This document shows positions 44,156 through 56,625 of a DNA stretch of 64,000 bases, piece by piece. The DNA is taken from NCBI GenBank assembly GCA_026122225.1, contig JANEZZ010000809.1, positions 374,501 through 438,500 of the forward strand, read 5' to 3'. Both the position numbers and the translations under genes were made by a program. Source of the DNA: Heloderma charlesbogerti (taxonomy: Eukaryota > Chordata > Lepidosauria > Squamata > Helodermatidae). Each line of letters starts with the position of its first letter. The first letter of the stretch is position 1. Below the pieces are notes generated by a model, which had not been told where the DNA came from, made no database searches, and was given only the letters and a program-made list of their open reading frames with translations.

Positions 44156-45522
44156 GGACTGTTTGTCAACATGGAGGAAGAAATCACATTTTGGAATGCT
44201 CCCATAAGCAAAATACTCCTTGCAAGTAGAAAGCTAGTACGTTAGGGAGACGGCACAGCTACTTCTACTTTTGCAGAGAGGTTTATTTTCCCATAAGGGT
44301 ACATTAATAAATGTGAAATCCTTCTCCCACCTGTAGTCTGAAGGGGTACAGTTCACTCTGCAGTGGTACAGTTTGTTCTGCCCTCACATTTCCACCTCAT
44401 TGTGCTGCATGTATACACCAGTCCTTGGTTCCTGTGAAAAGCTTGCCAGGCCCCTCCCTAATGCATGTGTGAAACATGAGAGTGTGCCTTGGAGCACAAT
44501 GGTTCCCAGCATCTGCACCTCACAGGTGAAGATCAGAGGTTGAGAGCAAGCTGTCTTTCGAGGAAACGAGTCTGCCACTTACTGATCTTCTTTGTTGGGA
44601 ACTCCCCAATAAATTTGCAAGGAAGCCCAGGTTTGAAAGCTGCTGACCTAACCCACTAAGAATGGGGAGTTTTAAAAGCTATAGGTGGCTTCCCAGTCGT
44701 TCAAGCGAGCTGCGTTTGCCTCTTTAGATTTTTCTCAAACACACACATGCTCTTATTCAAAAATGCTCTCTTTCCTACAAATAGCAGGAGTTAATGACAG
44801 TGTGTCAAAGCTTTAACTTTGAATTTCCCCAGCTTTTGTTGGTTTGTGTCACAACCTTAATGTTACTTAAACTAGGTATTCTATTTAATTATAATGCTTA
44901 TAATAAAGTCAGATGTCAGCTCACTTGGCTGCATGCTTAGGCCTGTACAAGGCTGAGTGCTTTGCTTGTAACTGCATCCCTTGTCTCCTTTCATTATCTG
45001 TTAATGGTACTCAACATGACAGGGTTGTTTTGATAAATGGAGGCTGCACTGAAACACGGCCTGGATTTCTGTCTCCTCTGGATTGGGAACAGAACTTATA
45101 CAGCATCAGGCGGTCATGCTGGCTGAATGAGCATTTTGTGTGGTGTTGTGCACCTGAATCATAAGCTTTGCAGGCCATGAAATGGCCTAAAACATTGTTT
45201 CTCTCCTAGCCTGTATGCTTCCTCTCTTTTGTAGTGCTTTTGGGAATGTAGGTCCTTGTCTTTTTTAGTTCAACCTCTGTTGCAATTAGTTGAATTTTAA
45301 ACTGCCTTTAAGTGGAAATCAGTTTAAATCTTGAATCTGTTTTGAAGAGTTAACCTACTGTCATTCATATACTGTGTATTAACTGCTTCTTACCTATCAT
45401 TCATGGGGCAGACTACTACATTCATTTTTCTTTTTGAAAGACCCACACATCTCTGTGCTCGTCTCCCCTGAATCTATAGTAATAAGAGGGAGAGGCTTGA
45501 TTCACATCTGAGTGCTACAGGG
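44156..45522. other. unannotated sequence
   Basis: No feature recognised. Confidence 0.5.
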
Positions 45523-45745
45523 GAGCCAGTGTGGTATAAATGGTTAGAGTATTGGAGTAAGACTGGGGAGACCTGGATTCAATTCCCCTTTCATGAAGTT
45601 TACTGGGTAATCTTGGGGCCAGTCACACACTCTTGGCCTAACTTACTTCACAGGGTTGTAGTGAGGATAAAATGGGTGGGGACCCCATGTACACTTCCTG
45701 GAGTTCCTTGGTGGAAGGGACTGTTGGAATGTTAATAAATAATGT
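45523..45745 (+). mobile_element. SINE-A, full length
   Basis: GGAGCCAGTGTGGTATAAAT at the head, ATTCAATTCCCC as B box, GGCCAGTCACACACTCTTGG and ACAGGGTTGTAGTGAGGATA in the core, and AATGTTAATAAATAATGTTA as tail. Confidence 0.85.
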
Positions 45746-45974
45746 TAGTTGAATGTTGTGCATGAAATACGTAAATACACTCTACAGTGGATCTTGCTTC
45801 CAGTTTCCCTGCCTGCAATTTTGTGTGCTTCAAGCACTGGCCAGCTTGCAGGGAACAAAACAGAGCCAGTGTGCAAAGTCTGACATGAGTACCATCCTGC
45901 TTCTCCTCTGATAGTCCTGTATTCTCTTTTGGGGATTGACTGGGGGAGGGGATTTCAATGTTCATGTGTTTGTT

Positions 45975-46270
45975 TAAAAGTATTTTTTATCCTGCTTTTC
46001 TGTTAAAATAAACACTCCAGGTGGTTTATGATTTAATCAGTGTGTTAAAACCAACAGTAAAATTAAAAAATAATAAAACAGAGGGAGGAAATAGCAAATA
46101 AAGTACTTCAATTAATAAATCATGGAGATGAACATTAACACCTTGGCAGGCCAAACATCTGCTGGAAAAAAACAACCAACATGTTTTTGCACAGCATCAG
46201 GCGGCCAACAGAGAGGGCATGAGTTGGGCCTCTCTTGGCAGGGAGTTCCAGTGTCCAGGTGTGCTGTGGA
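45975..46270 (-). mobile_element. L2-clade LINE 3' fragment
   Basis: The complement of TTATCCTGCTTTTCTGTTAA, then CTCCAGGTGGTTTATGA and the AT-rich 3' UTR; at the far side GGCAGGGAGTTCCAGTGTCC matches the phrase used in other L2 copies (GGGAGGGAGTTCCACAGAGT). No frame remains. Confidence 0.6.
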
Positions 46271-46639
46271 TATATGATTTAGGAACTTAATGTTTAATTA
46301 AAAAAAAAACTTGCAAGTCTGTCTAGAGATGCCATGTTGAGTGCTGGTTGCTTTTCCTTTTAAGCTTATTTTCTGCTTATGTTAGGGAGGCAATGCTCAT
46401 TTATGAGTATGTGATTATAACCCTTGATACTATTCCCTTCCAACTCATTTTAGTGCACCTCCTGCTTTAGAATGGGCATCTAAACTCCCCCCCCCCCGCA
46501 ACATCCGGAATAGCTTCTGACATGCTAGTCAGGAGAACAGAACCAGCATTGTAATAGAATAACAAAGCTGCAGTAAGAAATATCTGGCTCTAGATAACAC
46601 AGGCTGCTGCTTTCACACTGCTCCTTTTATTGCCAATTT
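46271..46639. other. unannotated sequence
   Basis: C-run near 46489-46497; no other feature. Confidence 0.5.
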
Positions 46640-46745
46640 GAAACTGCTGCAGTCACTACTGGAAAGGGCTCTACCACTATCTGAGCCACCTTGAGAGCCT
46701 ACCTGCGCCAGAAAGGGAGGCTGTACATTTGAAAAATAAATGTAG
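46640..46745 (+). repeat. L2/SINE-like tail fragment
   Basis: GAGCCACCTTGAGAGCCTAC followed by AGAAAGGGAGGCTGTACATT and TGAAAAATAAATG is L2-tail-like. Confidence 0.5.
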
Positions 46746-48860
46746 CATTCACATTTCTGGTCAGTGTGTTTGGTTCAATTTAGTTGTCACTGGAAACAGA
46801 CAATAATAAGCATTCCACAGAAAATTAGCATTAAGGGATGCTTGCAGACAGTTTACCAGATGACTGGGTTGGTATTCCTGATCCTAAATAGCTGGATAGA
46901 GCATCCCTTTTCAGTTGCTGCACCCTTCATAGTTCTGTATTTTCTGCAAGAAATGATGGCAGTTCTGGGCTGGATTCAGCCAATGCGATGAGGCCACCTG
47001 GGGATGATTCTCACTGTGCTGGTGTGTGTGTCTATGTGTGTTTGAATTCTTGACGTTATTGCAGCCAAATGGAGCTTGTGTGACCTCCTGGCCTGCCCCA
47101 CATTTTGAAGGTCCTCCTGGAAGTGGGGAGACACCATATTGCCATGTGGTTGAGACATCGGATGAACCGTTGTCACACTTGAAAAGCCACCCCATAGCGG
47201 CTTCAGCACCTCTAGCTGCACCTCAGCCTTTTGGCTCAGGTCTACCTTGTGAGTTAAGACTGAGGTCTCCTGCAAAAAAAGCCATTTGTGAATGCAGCTG
47301 CAGAAGGGTCTCATTCATACAAGCCTGTTCTTTTGCCATGCAGACGTATGGCAGTGTTAGTGATGGATGAGAGATTTTTTGCATACGCTGAACATCAGGA
47401 AGAATTCTGGAATCCCTGGGAGGCACACACTGCATCAAGCCATGGCTGGAGCGATATGTCCTTCCTGTGGCTTGCTGTGTGGCAGGCCACACTTGATTAA
47501 AGAATTGAAAGACTGGCTAAATGTAATGTCAGCTTTGTAGCTTGATGCAGGGATTGATTTTTTTTTTTTTGGCGCTGGCCAGTGCAGTTCCATCACTGAG
47601 TGTCTTGGTTATGAAGCTTATTTTCACTGAACACATTCCCCTTGGATGGGCTCCCATTGAGAAGTGAATGTGCGATGCTAATCTTTCAAGGGAGCTGAGC
47701 TAGCGATACATGCTGCCTTCAGAGTGTATTGATCACAGGGCAGCCTTTCAGGGTGGCAGGGGTGTTATACTTCATTAGCAGGGCTGCCTTTTCAGGCAGC
47801 TGCTTGTCCTTGGTGTAGAATAGATTGAAGGCTTCAAGCTTGGCCCTTTTTTAATCTTGCAAAGGCCTTGGGACAGAGTACAACAACGCAAAACAAAATA
47901 CCAACTATTACCAAATAAAAAGCAATAAATACGAAACCTGGATATCCAAGATAAATCCTGAATGGCGGCTGATGTGGATTAGTTGCCCTTCTAAGTTGTC
48001 TGCCATTCAGGCAATTGGGTGAGCTTCAGTGGTAGATCGCCCCTCACTCTCTTGGTGCATCCTCGTGGACAAAGTGAGGATTCTAATCCTGGTGGACAGT
48101 TGCGAATCTGAGTTAAGGGTGATAGTTATTCAGAGCTATGGAGCACAAGGCATAGATGAGATTTAGTGTGGAGAAAAAGAGCACTGCTTGGCATTGGTGA
48201 GGGCTTCATGTAAGACAAATCATGACATCCTGTTAACTTTTTTTATAGCTGCAAAAATTAATACTGAGGTTGTGTAGCTCAGTTGAAACACCCCCCTCCC
48301 CTCATAATATAACATCCCCCACTGTGTGGTGCTCTGTCATTCCTCCTTCTGGCTACCTATGCCTTGCAGTGTGTGCGTAAAAGCAGCTACCTATTTTGGA
48401 TAGCTGCAAAACCATTACTATTACTTGCTAATAATTGCATTAATGAGTTTCGTTTGGAAGCATTGCTGGCAAGGGCTGTGTGCGCCTGCATTTGTATACT
48501 TCCCATTACATTAGGTGTGCTTTCTTTTTCCAATCAAATGTACAAAAAAGAACCTGCCTTGGCAGATGGATCTCCATCCTCCTGTGGAAAAGGGGGACTG
48601 GTGCTGTAGGTGGGTTTTTAACAAAATGGCTTACTGGTTGAATCAACTGCAACCCAGTCCTTCTGTGTACCCTTTCCTGTCCTCAGCATTATTTGTCCCG
48701 TTTTCTTTTGCACTTCCCCCATTTAATTTTTTCTCCATCTCTTTTCTTTTTGATCTGCTTCTCCTCTATCCGTGTGTGTGTGTTTGATCTGCATGTGTGA
48801 GACGTGAAAGCCGGAGGGGGGTGGGTAGAGAAGGAAAGGAAGGTTGCTTTTGCATTACTA
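46746..48860. other. unannotated sequence upstream of the CpG island
   Basis: About 2.1 kb. At 48005-48100 a weak tRNA-like start (GAGCTTCAGTGGTAGATC) with GGATTCTAATCCTGG could be a degenerate SINE-B. Open frames near 47026-47500 overlap on both strands and show no family features. Confidence 0.45.
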
Positions 48861-48864
48861 TTCC

Positions 48865-49960
48865 TGGGCTGCTGCAGCTCGCTCGCTCGCTCTCGGATGT
48901 GAGCAGCGGCAGATCACTCGCGGGGATGCTTTGCCTCTTTAATATCTTGCTTGCAGATGCATTTTCTAGCTGACCACGCTATTAAAGAGCCTCCATCAAT
49001 CACCCAGCCAGCTTCTCCCTGTTCCGGCTCGGATGAGTGGGGGGAGGAGGCTAGGAAGGCAGGCGCTATTCGCGCTCGCTCGGCCAGAGATCGGCAAGGA
49101 TGACGAGCAGTCCGTGAGCCAAGGCACCCTCCTGGCCCTGGGTTGGAGCCATGGTGAGCAGCACGGAGCTGGGGGCTGGCTCTGAGTCGCCGGCCCCTGC
49201 CAGGCTGTCCGCCCGCCGCTTGCATTGAGCCTTGTTGCGGAGGCAGCCCCGGGCTGGGTTCCACTCCGGGTTTTCTTGCGCGCCGCCGCTTGTTGTCTTT
49301 GGGAGGCTGTGCTTCGCTCGCTCGCTCTCCCTCTCCTGGTGTCTGGGTTGAAAGCAAAAGCGACTGGGTCACACAGAGGCATGTGGAGGTGGCTGCAACC
49401 GAAGAGCGGCAGCTAAGCAGGGCTGCTGGTGGATGCGCCGCAGAGGGGCCCGGGGAGCGCAGCCCGCTGCGCCAAGGCAGGGAGCTGCCGCTTCCTCCCG
49501 TCGGGATCCTTCTGTGGCCCGGGCAATGCCGCCGCTTCTCCTCCTCTCGCCCGCACCACTGCTTGGCCCAGCAGCGGCGCTGCAGTGAAACGGGGGCCTC
49601 CTTTTGTTCGCCAAGTGCATCTCTCTTGTCTGCCCCCCCTTCTGCTCTTTTTCTCTTTTCCCTCCTTTCTCCTCACCCCCACCTCCCCTTTCCATGGGCA
49701 TTGCATGTGGGGTTGAACACATCAGCCGCAGCAGCCCCCTCCTCCCCCCCCCCCCCGGCACGCTCTGGAGAAGCAGCCCAAGGTCCGCTGGGGTCAGACG
49801 GGAACAGCTGCTGTGATTGCAAGCTGGTTGCCTTGGCCCCGCATCTCCAGGAATTCTCCTCCTCCTCCTCCTCGTTGCAGAGCGGAAAGTCCAAGGCTGG
49901 CTGGGGTGAGTGAGCGAGTTTGGCCACCTGGCCTGGGGATTGCTGGAAAGAGGGTGGCTT
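48865..49960 (+). promoter_or_regulatory. CpG island, probable promoter with non-coding first exon
   Basis: In otherwise CpG-poor DNA this 1.1-kb stretch has dense CpG, with CGCT tandem runs at about 48881-48896 and 49316-49330 and a CTC/CCT tract at 49856-49873. That is the profile of a vertebrate housekeeping or developmental gene promoter. On the plus strand the sequence GGCTGGG|GTGAGT gives a consensus 5' splice site with the exon ending at 49905, suggesting a 5' UTR exon spliced to coding exons beyond the window or far downstream. ATG codons inside open only short or low-complexity frames. A promoter firing toward the minus strand as well cannot be excluded. The gene cannot be named from this sequence. 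Confidence 0.7.
49745..49757. repeat. poly-C run within the CpG island
   Basis: A C homopolymer of about 13 bases. Confidence 0.9.
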
Positions 49961-50123
49961 GCAGGCACATGGTGGTTTTGGGGGGTGGGTGGGTTATCGT
50001 CCAGATACTCGCAAACATTTCCTCATGTGGAGATGGGAGGTGAGATCTGCTGTTTGGGATGAGGGTTTGCACCCACAAGAGTTGGGTTCCCCCTCCCCGT
50101 TGCTGAACTGATATTTCCATTGA

Positions 50124-50127
<4 letters not shown>

Positions 50128-50208
<81 letters not shown>

Positions 50209-50214
50209 AAGAAA
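50128..50214. repeat. (TG)n(AG)n compound microsatellite
   Basis: About 17 GT units pass into about 19 GA units, ending in AAAG repeats. It lies about 220 bp inside the proposed first intron. Confidence 0.97.
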
Positions 50215-53189
50215 AGTGGGGTGTGGGACATCCAAATAAACTTTTCGTTCCTCTAGAGTGTTGATTGGGGTTTCCCTGGCCTTGAAAATTCCATGTAAAA
50301 ATAGCTTCATTGTAAAAACACCACCACCATCTGAGTAGAGCGAACACTTGACTCCTTCCACTTAATTTGCAATAGCTTAGAGTGGGAGAAATAATTTCAA
50401 GGAAACTTGGATCCTCTTGGTAAGTGATGCGATAGCTTTTATTGGGCCAGGGCGCTGTTCCAGAATGCTTTAAGGTTACAAGTTTCCCTTTCGCTAGGGG
50501 AATGTGTTTCGCTGTTGCATGGCCTTCTCCCCTCAAGCCTAACAAAAAAAGGTTGTGCTTGGTGGAACTTAAAACAACAACCTGAAGAGAAGGCTTTAAA
50601 AAATACAAAAAAAGTTAGCAGTGCAGGTTTTTTGTTTGAATTTCTTGGAGGTTGGAAGGGGATCTTTCCTCCACTTGCTGAAGTGGAGCAGAAGTGTGTG
50701 CAGGAATGCCTTTTATGTTTTTTAATTGGTGCACAGCTTTGTCTAAAAGGCCCTTTTATAATATTTACTCAACCTTGTTCTCAGTTGATGTGACAGGGGG
50801 ACCCGCTCAACCACTTCTTGTTTCCTGAGACAGAAACCAGCTCTGCTTTTGTTCTACAATTGGGATTTTGTTTTAAGCTTCTCTGGAGGGTATGTGGCCT
50901 TGCCCTGCATAGGGCATTGTGTGTGTTTGATTTGGATGGCTTCCTTTCAGCCATATGGGAGTTCTTTTTTTAATGATATGTGAACCTAAACTGCAGTTGG
51001 CAAGGGCCCCCATCCACTTGCTGTGGGACTTAAGCCCCAGGAAAAGAAAGGGAACTTAGAGCCAAGTTAATTTATCCTCTTTTTCCCAAGTTAAATTTCT
51101 TCATTTGTTTGTTTTTATGTCAAGGATAGAAAATAAGAGTTAGAGATACTGTTATATTCTTGTTGTATATTTCTGGAAAAGACGTTAAGCAGGATTTAGA
51201 GCCCTAAAGACTAAAGGACATAATTGCAGTGTAAAGGCAGTGATCTCTGGGCAATTAACTCCAGGCTCTCAACCAGCTCTGCAATTTTTGGGGGTGGGAG
51301 GTGGGGTTGTTCTTTAAAGGCAGCCCATACTTTCAAACAGCTATGGTTGCCTAGTAAAAATGACACTGTACAAACATTTTTTTTCTTGGGTCCTGAACCC
51401 AGCAACTTGGGAATTACGAGATTTTGATTGGATCCATCTCTTCCCACCTTCCCCCCCTGCATAATTTCTGAATGTTTGAACTATTTCCTACAGATCCCTG
51501 GGACCTGTAAAAGTGTGTGTGTGTGTGTGTCTTTCTTGAATCTACATAATTCCAGAGTGCTTATTGTTACTGTGCTTGGGAAACCTCTGTGCTTGGCAGG
51601 CAGTTCTTCAAATGTTATTTGATCTGGCTGCAGGATAGAATTGACTAGGATTACACTGTGCATTCTCTCCCTTTTTCTCTCTTCTTCGCGCCCCCCCTCA
51701 CTGTGGCTACTGAAAGTTGATGCGTCAGCGTGTGTTGTTTAGTAGCGTATTTTAAGCCCTCAAACTTGTGTGTGTGCATTCCCTTTTGAACTGGATTCCT
51801 GAGAGGGAGGCTGTTCAGAATTTGCCTTGTTCTGTGGTTAGCATTTATGAATTGAGGCGAGGGCTGACGTAATCTCTCCCTCTCGCCACTTCCTTTGTGT
51901 GCTTTCTCCTAGTTTATAGCGTGCGGCTGCTTTTTTTTTTTTTTGGTGTGTGTTTTTACTTTAAACAGAGGTGGTTGTTTCTCACATGCTTCTATAACCC
52001 CTTCATCTACGGTTGCGTTTCTATAACCAGTCCGCTTGTTCCTTAAATTATGCAGCTTTTTTTTTTTTTTTTGAGTGCTTGCGTGGGCTTGTCAGCACAG
52101 GGTTCAGTGAATCGCTTGTATGTGATGTGGGCTAGCCTTTTTTTAATTAATGTAACAATGCATACAGCTGTTATGTCAGAATGTATTGGCTTCCTTTTGA
52201 CAAAGTGGTGTATCCTACACTGGAGACTGCTTGGAATTGCTTGATTGAGTTTGCTGCCACCTCTCCTACCTTCCTTTCTTTTTTGCTCTCTTAAAAAAAA
52301 ATTGATGGGATGAGACAGGCTTTTGTTCCCTGAGTGCATGCGCGTGTTTAAACAGCTTTGGTTTGGTGAGAGAAAGCAATGGGGGTGGAGCGTATGAAGG
52401 GACAGGAAATAAATCTGTATCCTTTTTGTTAACCTGTTTTGCTCGTCAGGCTCATAGTTAACGTTCCTCACTGTATAGTCAATTGGGCAATGGCACAGGA
52501 AATCAGTAGCGAATAGTTCAGAGAAGCAGGCATGATGTCAGTACATGTCATCCTTGGGCAGCTGCCAGGGCCCCTTTGCCCTGGGATGGCCCACCTCTGA
52601 TGTCTTCCCAGAGTGCTTCTTTACACAATTAATTTCCCAGCACTCTACTTAGTGTTGGATGTCTGGGTCTGGGAAACTGAAGTTGTGTGAAATCAGAATG
52701 GTGGCTCCCAGTTGCTTGGTGCACTGCCAGTGCCGCCGCCGCCACCACCAGCAGCAAATGAGCCCTCTAGAGTTCATCAGCATAGGATGGGCACGCCAGA
52801 GGGCACTTTGTCAAGGGACCCGCCTCTAGCCTGGAACCAGACCTGAGGAGAAAGGCCAGAGCAAACCATCAAGTCCAACCCTCTTGCTCTGGTGGCCAAA
52901 GGATACCTTAAACGCTGTGATGGGAACTGACCTGTGCACTAAGGACCTCCTTGGGGTGGGCAACTGCTTCATGTCCCCCCCTTGCCTAAGCCATCATGTG
53001 TGTATAACTTGTTCCCAAGAAGGGTTTGCTTTGCCCTTGTTGGCTTTTTAATGCCAACTGGCTATTCAATAGCACTGTGTTTGGGGATTCTGAGGCTAAC
53101 TGATGTAAAATGTTTTTTGAGCTGAATATTAGTTCTGATTATGTTGGCCTGTTGGTTTCTGTCAGTGGCTGTTGGTTGTTGTGTTAAGT
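50215..53189. other. unannotated, probable intron
   Basis: Three kilobases with no recognised transposon, unusual for this window, which may mean the promoter-proximal intron carries regulatory sequence. Poly-T at 51931-51944 and 52049-52062, GT run at 51513-51530. Confidence 0.5.
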
Positions 53190-53324
53190 CAGGGGACGGC
53201 AACCTGGTGCCCTCCAGATGTTTTGTACTGCAGGTCTCATAAGTCCCAGCCAGCATGACCAAAGGTGAAGGATCAGGGATTTGTAGTCCAAAACATCTGA
53301 AAGGCACCAGGTTCACTAGTCCTG
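53190..53324. mobile_element. fold-back F1
   Basis: CAGGGGACGGCAACCTGGTG and CACCAGGTTCACTAGTCCTG are the inverted ends; the inner arms are CCCTCCAGATGTTTTGTACT and AGTCCAAAACATCTGAAAGG. Confidence 0.85.
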
Positions 53325-53335
53325 TGTTAAGTTAT

Positions 53336-53440
53336 TTTATTTCATTTCATTTTTATACCATTTTTATATAGCTGAAGCTCTCTGGGCAGTTCACAAAATT
53401 AAAACCACAGAAATACAACAGAAAATACAATATAAAATAT
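53336..53440 (-). mobile_element. L2-clade LINE 3' terminus
   Basis: Complement of TATAGCTGAAGCTCTCTGGG and CAGTTCACAAAATTAAAACC, preceded by the ATTTCATTT-type tail; same subfamily as 3285-3705 and 31650-32283. Confidence 0.75.
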
Positions 53441-56399
53441 AATAGATGTAACCCACCTTGTGGATCTGTATGGACCAAAAAGTGGCTTATGAATTCTGAA
53501 AATGAAGCAGCGAAGACAGATGCTTGTCTAGTTGTTGTGCCTTTATCTAGAAGAGGCTTGTAAATGGTCTGTGGTGAATAAGAATTGCCCCAGGCAACCA
53601 AGCAGGGGGACTTCTTTGTAAATAGTTCTGTCCTTACCCCCTCCCCTCCCCCCTTTCATTTAGGCCATCAGAAATGGCTTATATGTGGACATTCAGGTTA
53701 GTAAACATGTTTCTGGACTATAACTTCTGTGAAGATATTTGCAAGGCTGAACCACAAAAGAGATGTGTGGCCTCCCTTGTCAAGAATGAGCAATAACTGT
53801 GTGAAACATTTCTTGTATGGAAATACATAAGCCACTTTGAGCACTAATAACCAAACAGAGTGAAAGTACCTTAAATAGGAATGAAAGAGACACTGCCCTT
53901 AGAGTGCAGGAATGAGGCACCCAAACTGCCCCTGTTGTGGGAGCAAGGGGGAGTTTACACTTTTGGGATGCGTTAGTGCTTTATGTTCAGTACCCCTGAC
54001 CCTAACTGGTGTGAACTACCCAAGTTCCCCAAGCACTTCCTTATGGCTTTATGGCATATGGCACTAAACCAAAGGAAATGAATGTGATATCATAGATAGA
54101 ATTTGCCCATGGAAAGCTCAGGAGCAAACTGCTTTTCAGCATTGAAGCTCCACCAGATGATAACTATAAAAACATAGTACATGTATTTTTGCATCAGGTA
54201 TATCTAGCACTGCACTCCTGTTTCTCAGCTAAATGTCTCTGAAAGCTCACAAGAAGGGGTGTGATGGAGATGAACCACCTCTAGATGAGATACTGCCTCT
54301 GAATATGGAGGTTCTTCTTGGCCACATGGTGAAAAGCCATTTAGGGACCATTTCTAGGTCATCAGCTTGAATGTACTTCACAGGGCTGTCAAAAGAAAGA
54401 AGGAAAGATGAAATATGGATAATCATCAACCCATGCCCCACTCCAGGATTCTGAAATAATGGTACAGAGTTCAAGGAATGTAAATAAAACTAACAGCATT
54501 TATTCCACTAACAACCTTCTGAAGAGCCTAGTCGAGACATATCATCAGTGCAAATGTTTAGGGCATTATAGATGAGTGTGTGTGTGTGTGAGTGAGTGAT
54601 ATAATAGCTTGAAGCTTATCAAGTAGACGTGACAATATAGTTTTCTGCCCTTAAATTGTATTTCTTGTGGCCTTTCCCTTACTTTGAATTTTTTTATGTG
54701 ACGGGAATGCAGCAAGTCCACAAGAATGATTTTCTGGTTCTAATATGTGTGTGCACACACGCATACATTCTTACATGAGGGCTTCCCAGGGCCTCCCATT
54801 TGAGGGACTGATTAGTTCCACACCTGCTTACCTTCAGCAATGCTGCAGCATCAGACACTACTACTTGACCATTCACTGAGACCAAGAGTGAATGGTTTAA
54901 ATTGGGATGTGTTCCTTTCTCAGATTTTGCTGGTTCAGCATCCTGTTGTGCTTTTCCCTCTCTTGAATGATCCAGCCTAAAAGCACATGTTGCCCTTAGT
55001 ATTTTCTGGAAAGCACCTAAAGCAGTGGTGTGATAAGGGCATGTGTACTGTGAAAGGCATATCGGGGAGAGGGTGGGCAATCAGTCAAAGCCACAAAACC
55101 CAACATGCATGAAATTTGTTTGTATATATAGCTAACAGGATGCCTTGACCGGGGACCTGATTAATTGGTAGTAGGCAGGATGGAAGTGGAGGTGACGGAG
55201 GTAAATATGCTAGGATGATTCTTCAGAGAAATAATAAATGGGTTGAACAGATCTTGACTGCCCATGAGGAGCAGAAAGTTTGCTTTCTCTCTGTCAGGCT
55301 GCTAAGCGTAGCAAATAGGATTTGTGTGTGTACACAGGAGAATGGGGTGTTTGGAGATGTGGGGAGGGGAGTCCGATTATAAACAACAACAACACCAGGT
55401 GGTCTGAAATACTCACATGAAGCTTCTTCTGTAGCTTCAGATCACTTGCCACTTAGGTGGAGCTGCACTGGATGGCACAAGCCCTTGTTGCTTTCAGCTG
55501 AGGTCAGGTGTCTCCTTGCCGTCTCCTCCAGACCTCTCCTGTCCACATGTTGCTTAAGCTGTTGTGCGTGTTAGGCAGGGGCAGATGTGTTGACTCCTGA
55601 TTATAAAAGTATTTAAAATATGACAGCATGAAGAAGGGAGAATTTTGCAGCAATTTGTAGGGTAATTGAAAGTATACAGTTGATCAGTCATGCACTTGGA
55701 CCCTTGCTGGTAAAATGTAAGCTTGCAGTCAGCTCTTGGTATACCCATTTCCCCTTGAATGCAATAAATAAGTACTGCATGTTTGACAAGCAGACTTCAA
55801 GCGAAATGCCTCCTGTGGGTGCCTTCTGCCTCGTTGACAGGTGTCTTCACTCTCTCCCCGTCAGGTTATTTAGTGATAATGTAAAAATGCTAGCTAATAA
55901 TAGTGTTGTCCTCAGGCCATATTCTGGTTGCGAACCCTGGCAAGAATTTAAAGCAGAGTACCATGTATGGTGAACTGCTGTCTGATGCAATGCCTGAGCA
56001 GACGGCTATCTTTTCAACTATGACAATGAGCCAGGAGATAATTTTGTGATATGCATATTTAGTCATTGTTCAGCAAGATGGCTGTTGAGCTTGTACAGTC
56101 ACTTTCACACCTGGGTTTTTTTTGTGGTGCAAGCTGTCAAGAGTCAGGTTCTGAAAGGTGGGAGAGGGGCAGGGGGAGAAGCCAGGTGTTAGCAAAAATA
56201 AATGTTTGAAGTGATTTAAAGGCAAGAGGTGTTGGATCAAATTTCTGTTTAGCTCTGGAGGGAGGAGCGGAGGCTTAGACAAACCACTACCTCTGTCTTA
56301 TGCCCCAGTCTGTAATTTGGGTACAGTGCTGGCTTACCTTGCAGATTTGTTCTAAGGATTGCTGAGAATTACATGTGAAATCCTTTGACCCTGTAAGAA
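53441..56399. other. unannotated sequence
   Basis: About 3 kb with no recognised repeat or exon. GT run at 54574-54590. Confidence 0.5.
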
Positions 56400-56625
56400 A
56401 TGTACTTGTATTACCATGGCTTGCAAATTGGGGACCAGCCTTATGAAGGTGTGCCCCTTTCTCCTTCCATTCCTGGTTTTAATGATGGTTTCAGGTTTAA
56501 ATGTGTACTGATGCAAACAAGATTCTTTCATAACCATGGTTTGCAAACCCACTTCAAACCAGAGTTTCAGGGTTTCAGATGTTTCATGATGCTGATTGGT
56601 AGTGTGCAAACCATGGTTTTCAGGG
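56400..56625. repeat. palindromic repeat of the AACCATGG type
   Basis: ACCATGGCTTGCAAATTGGG near the left, ATAACCATGGTTTGCAAACC in the middle and GTGCAAACCATGGTTTTCAG near the right. The phrases are self-complementary and placed as in a fold-back. Confidence 0.5.

Noticed and set aside
47026..47500. Overlapping open frames on both strands suggesting an exon
   Set aside because: No splice sites in phase, no domain, and equally long frames on both strands.
48914..49968. Several overlapping open frames of 95-207 codons on both strands
   Set aside because: All are in the CpG island, where GC-rich DNA has few stop codons. They are low-complexity (Ser, Pro, Arg, Ala runs), overlap one another and lack any family motif.
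49994..50608. Minus-strand open frames rich in Ser-Leu and Thr-His repeats
   Set aside because: The repeats are translations of the TG/AG microsatellite.
52860..52920. CR1 3' end suggested by a CATCAAGTCCAACCC phrase
   Set aside because: The match is too short, and the neighbouring CR1 phrases and tail are missing.
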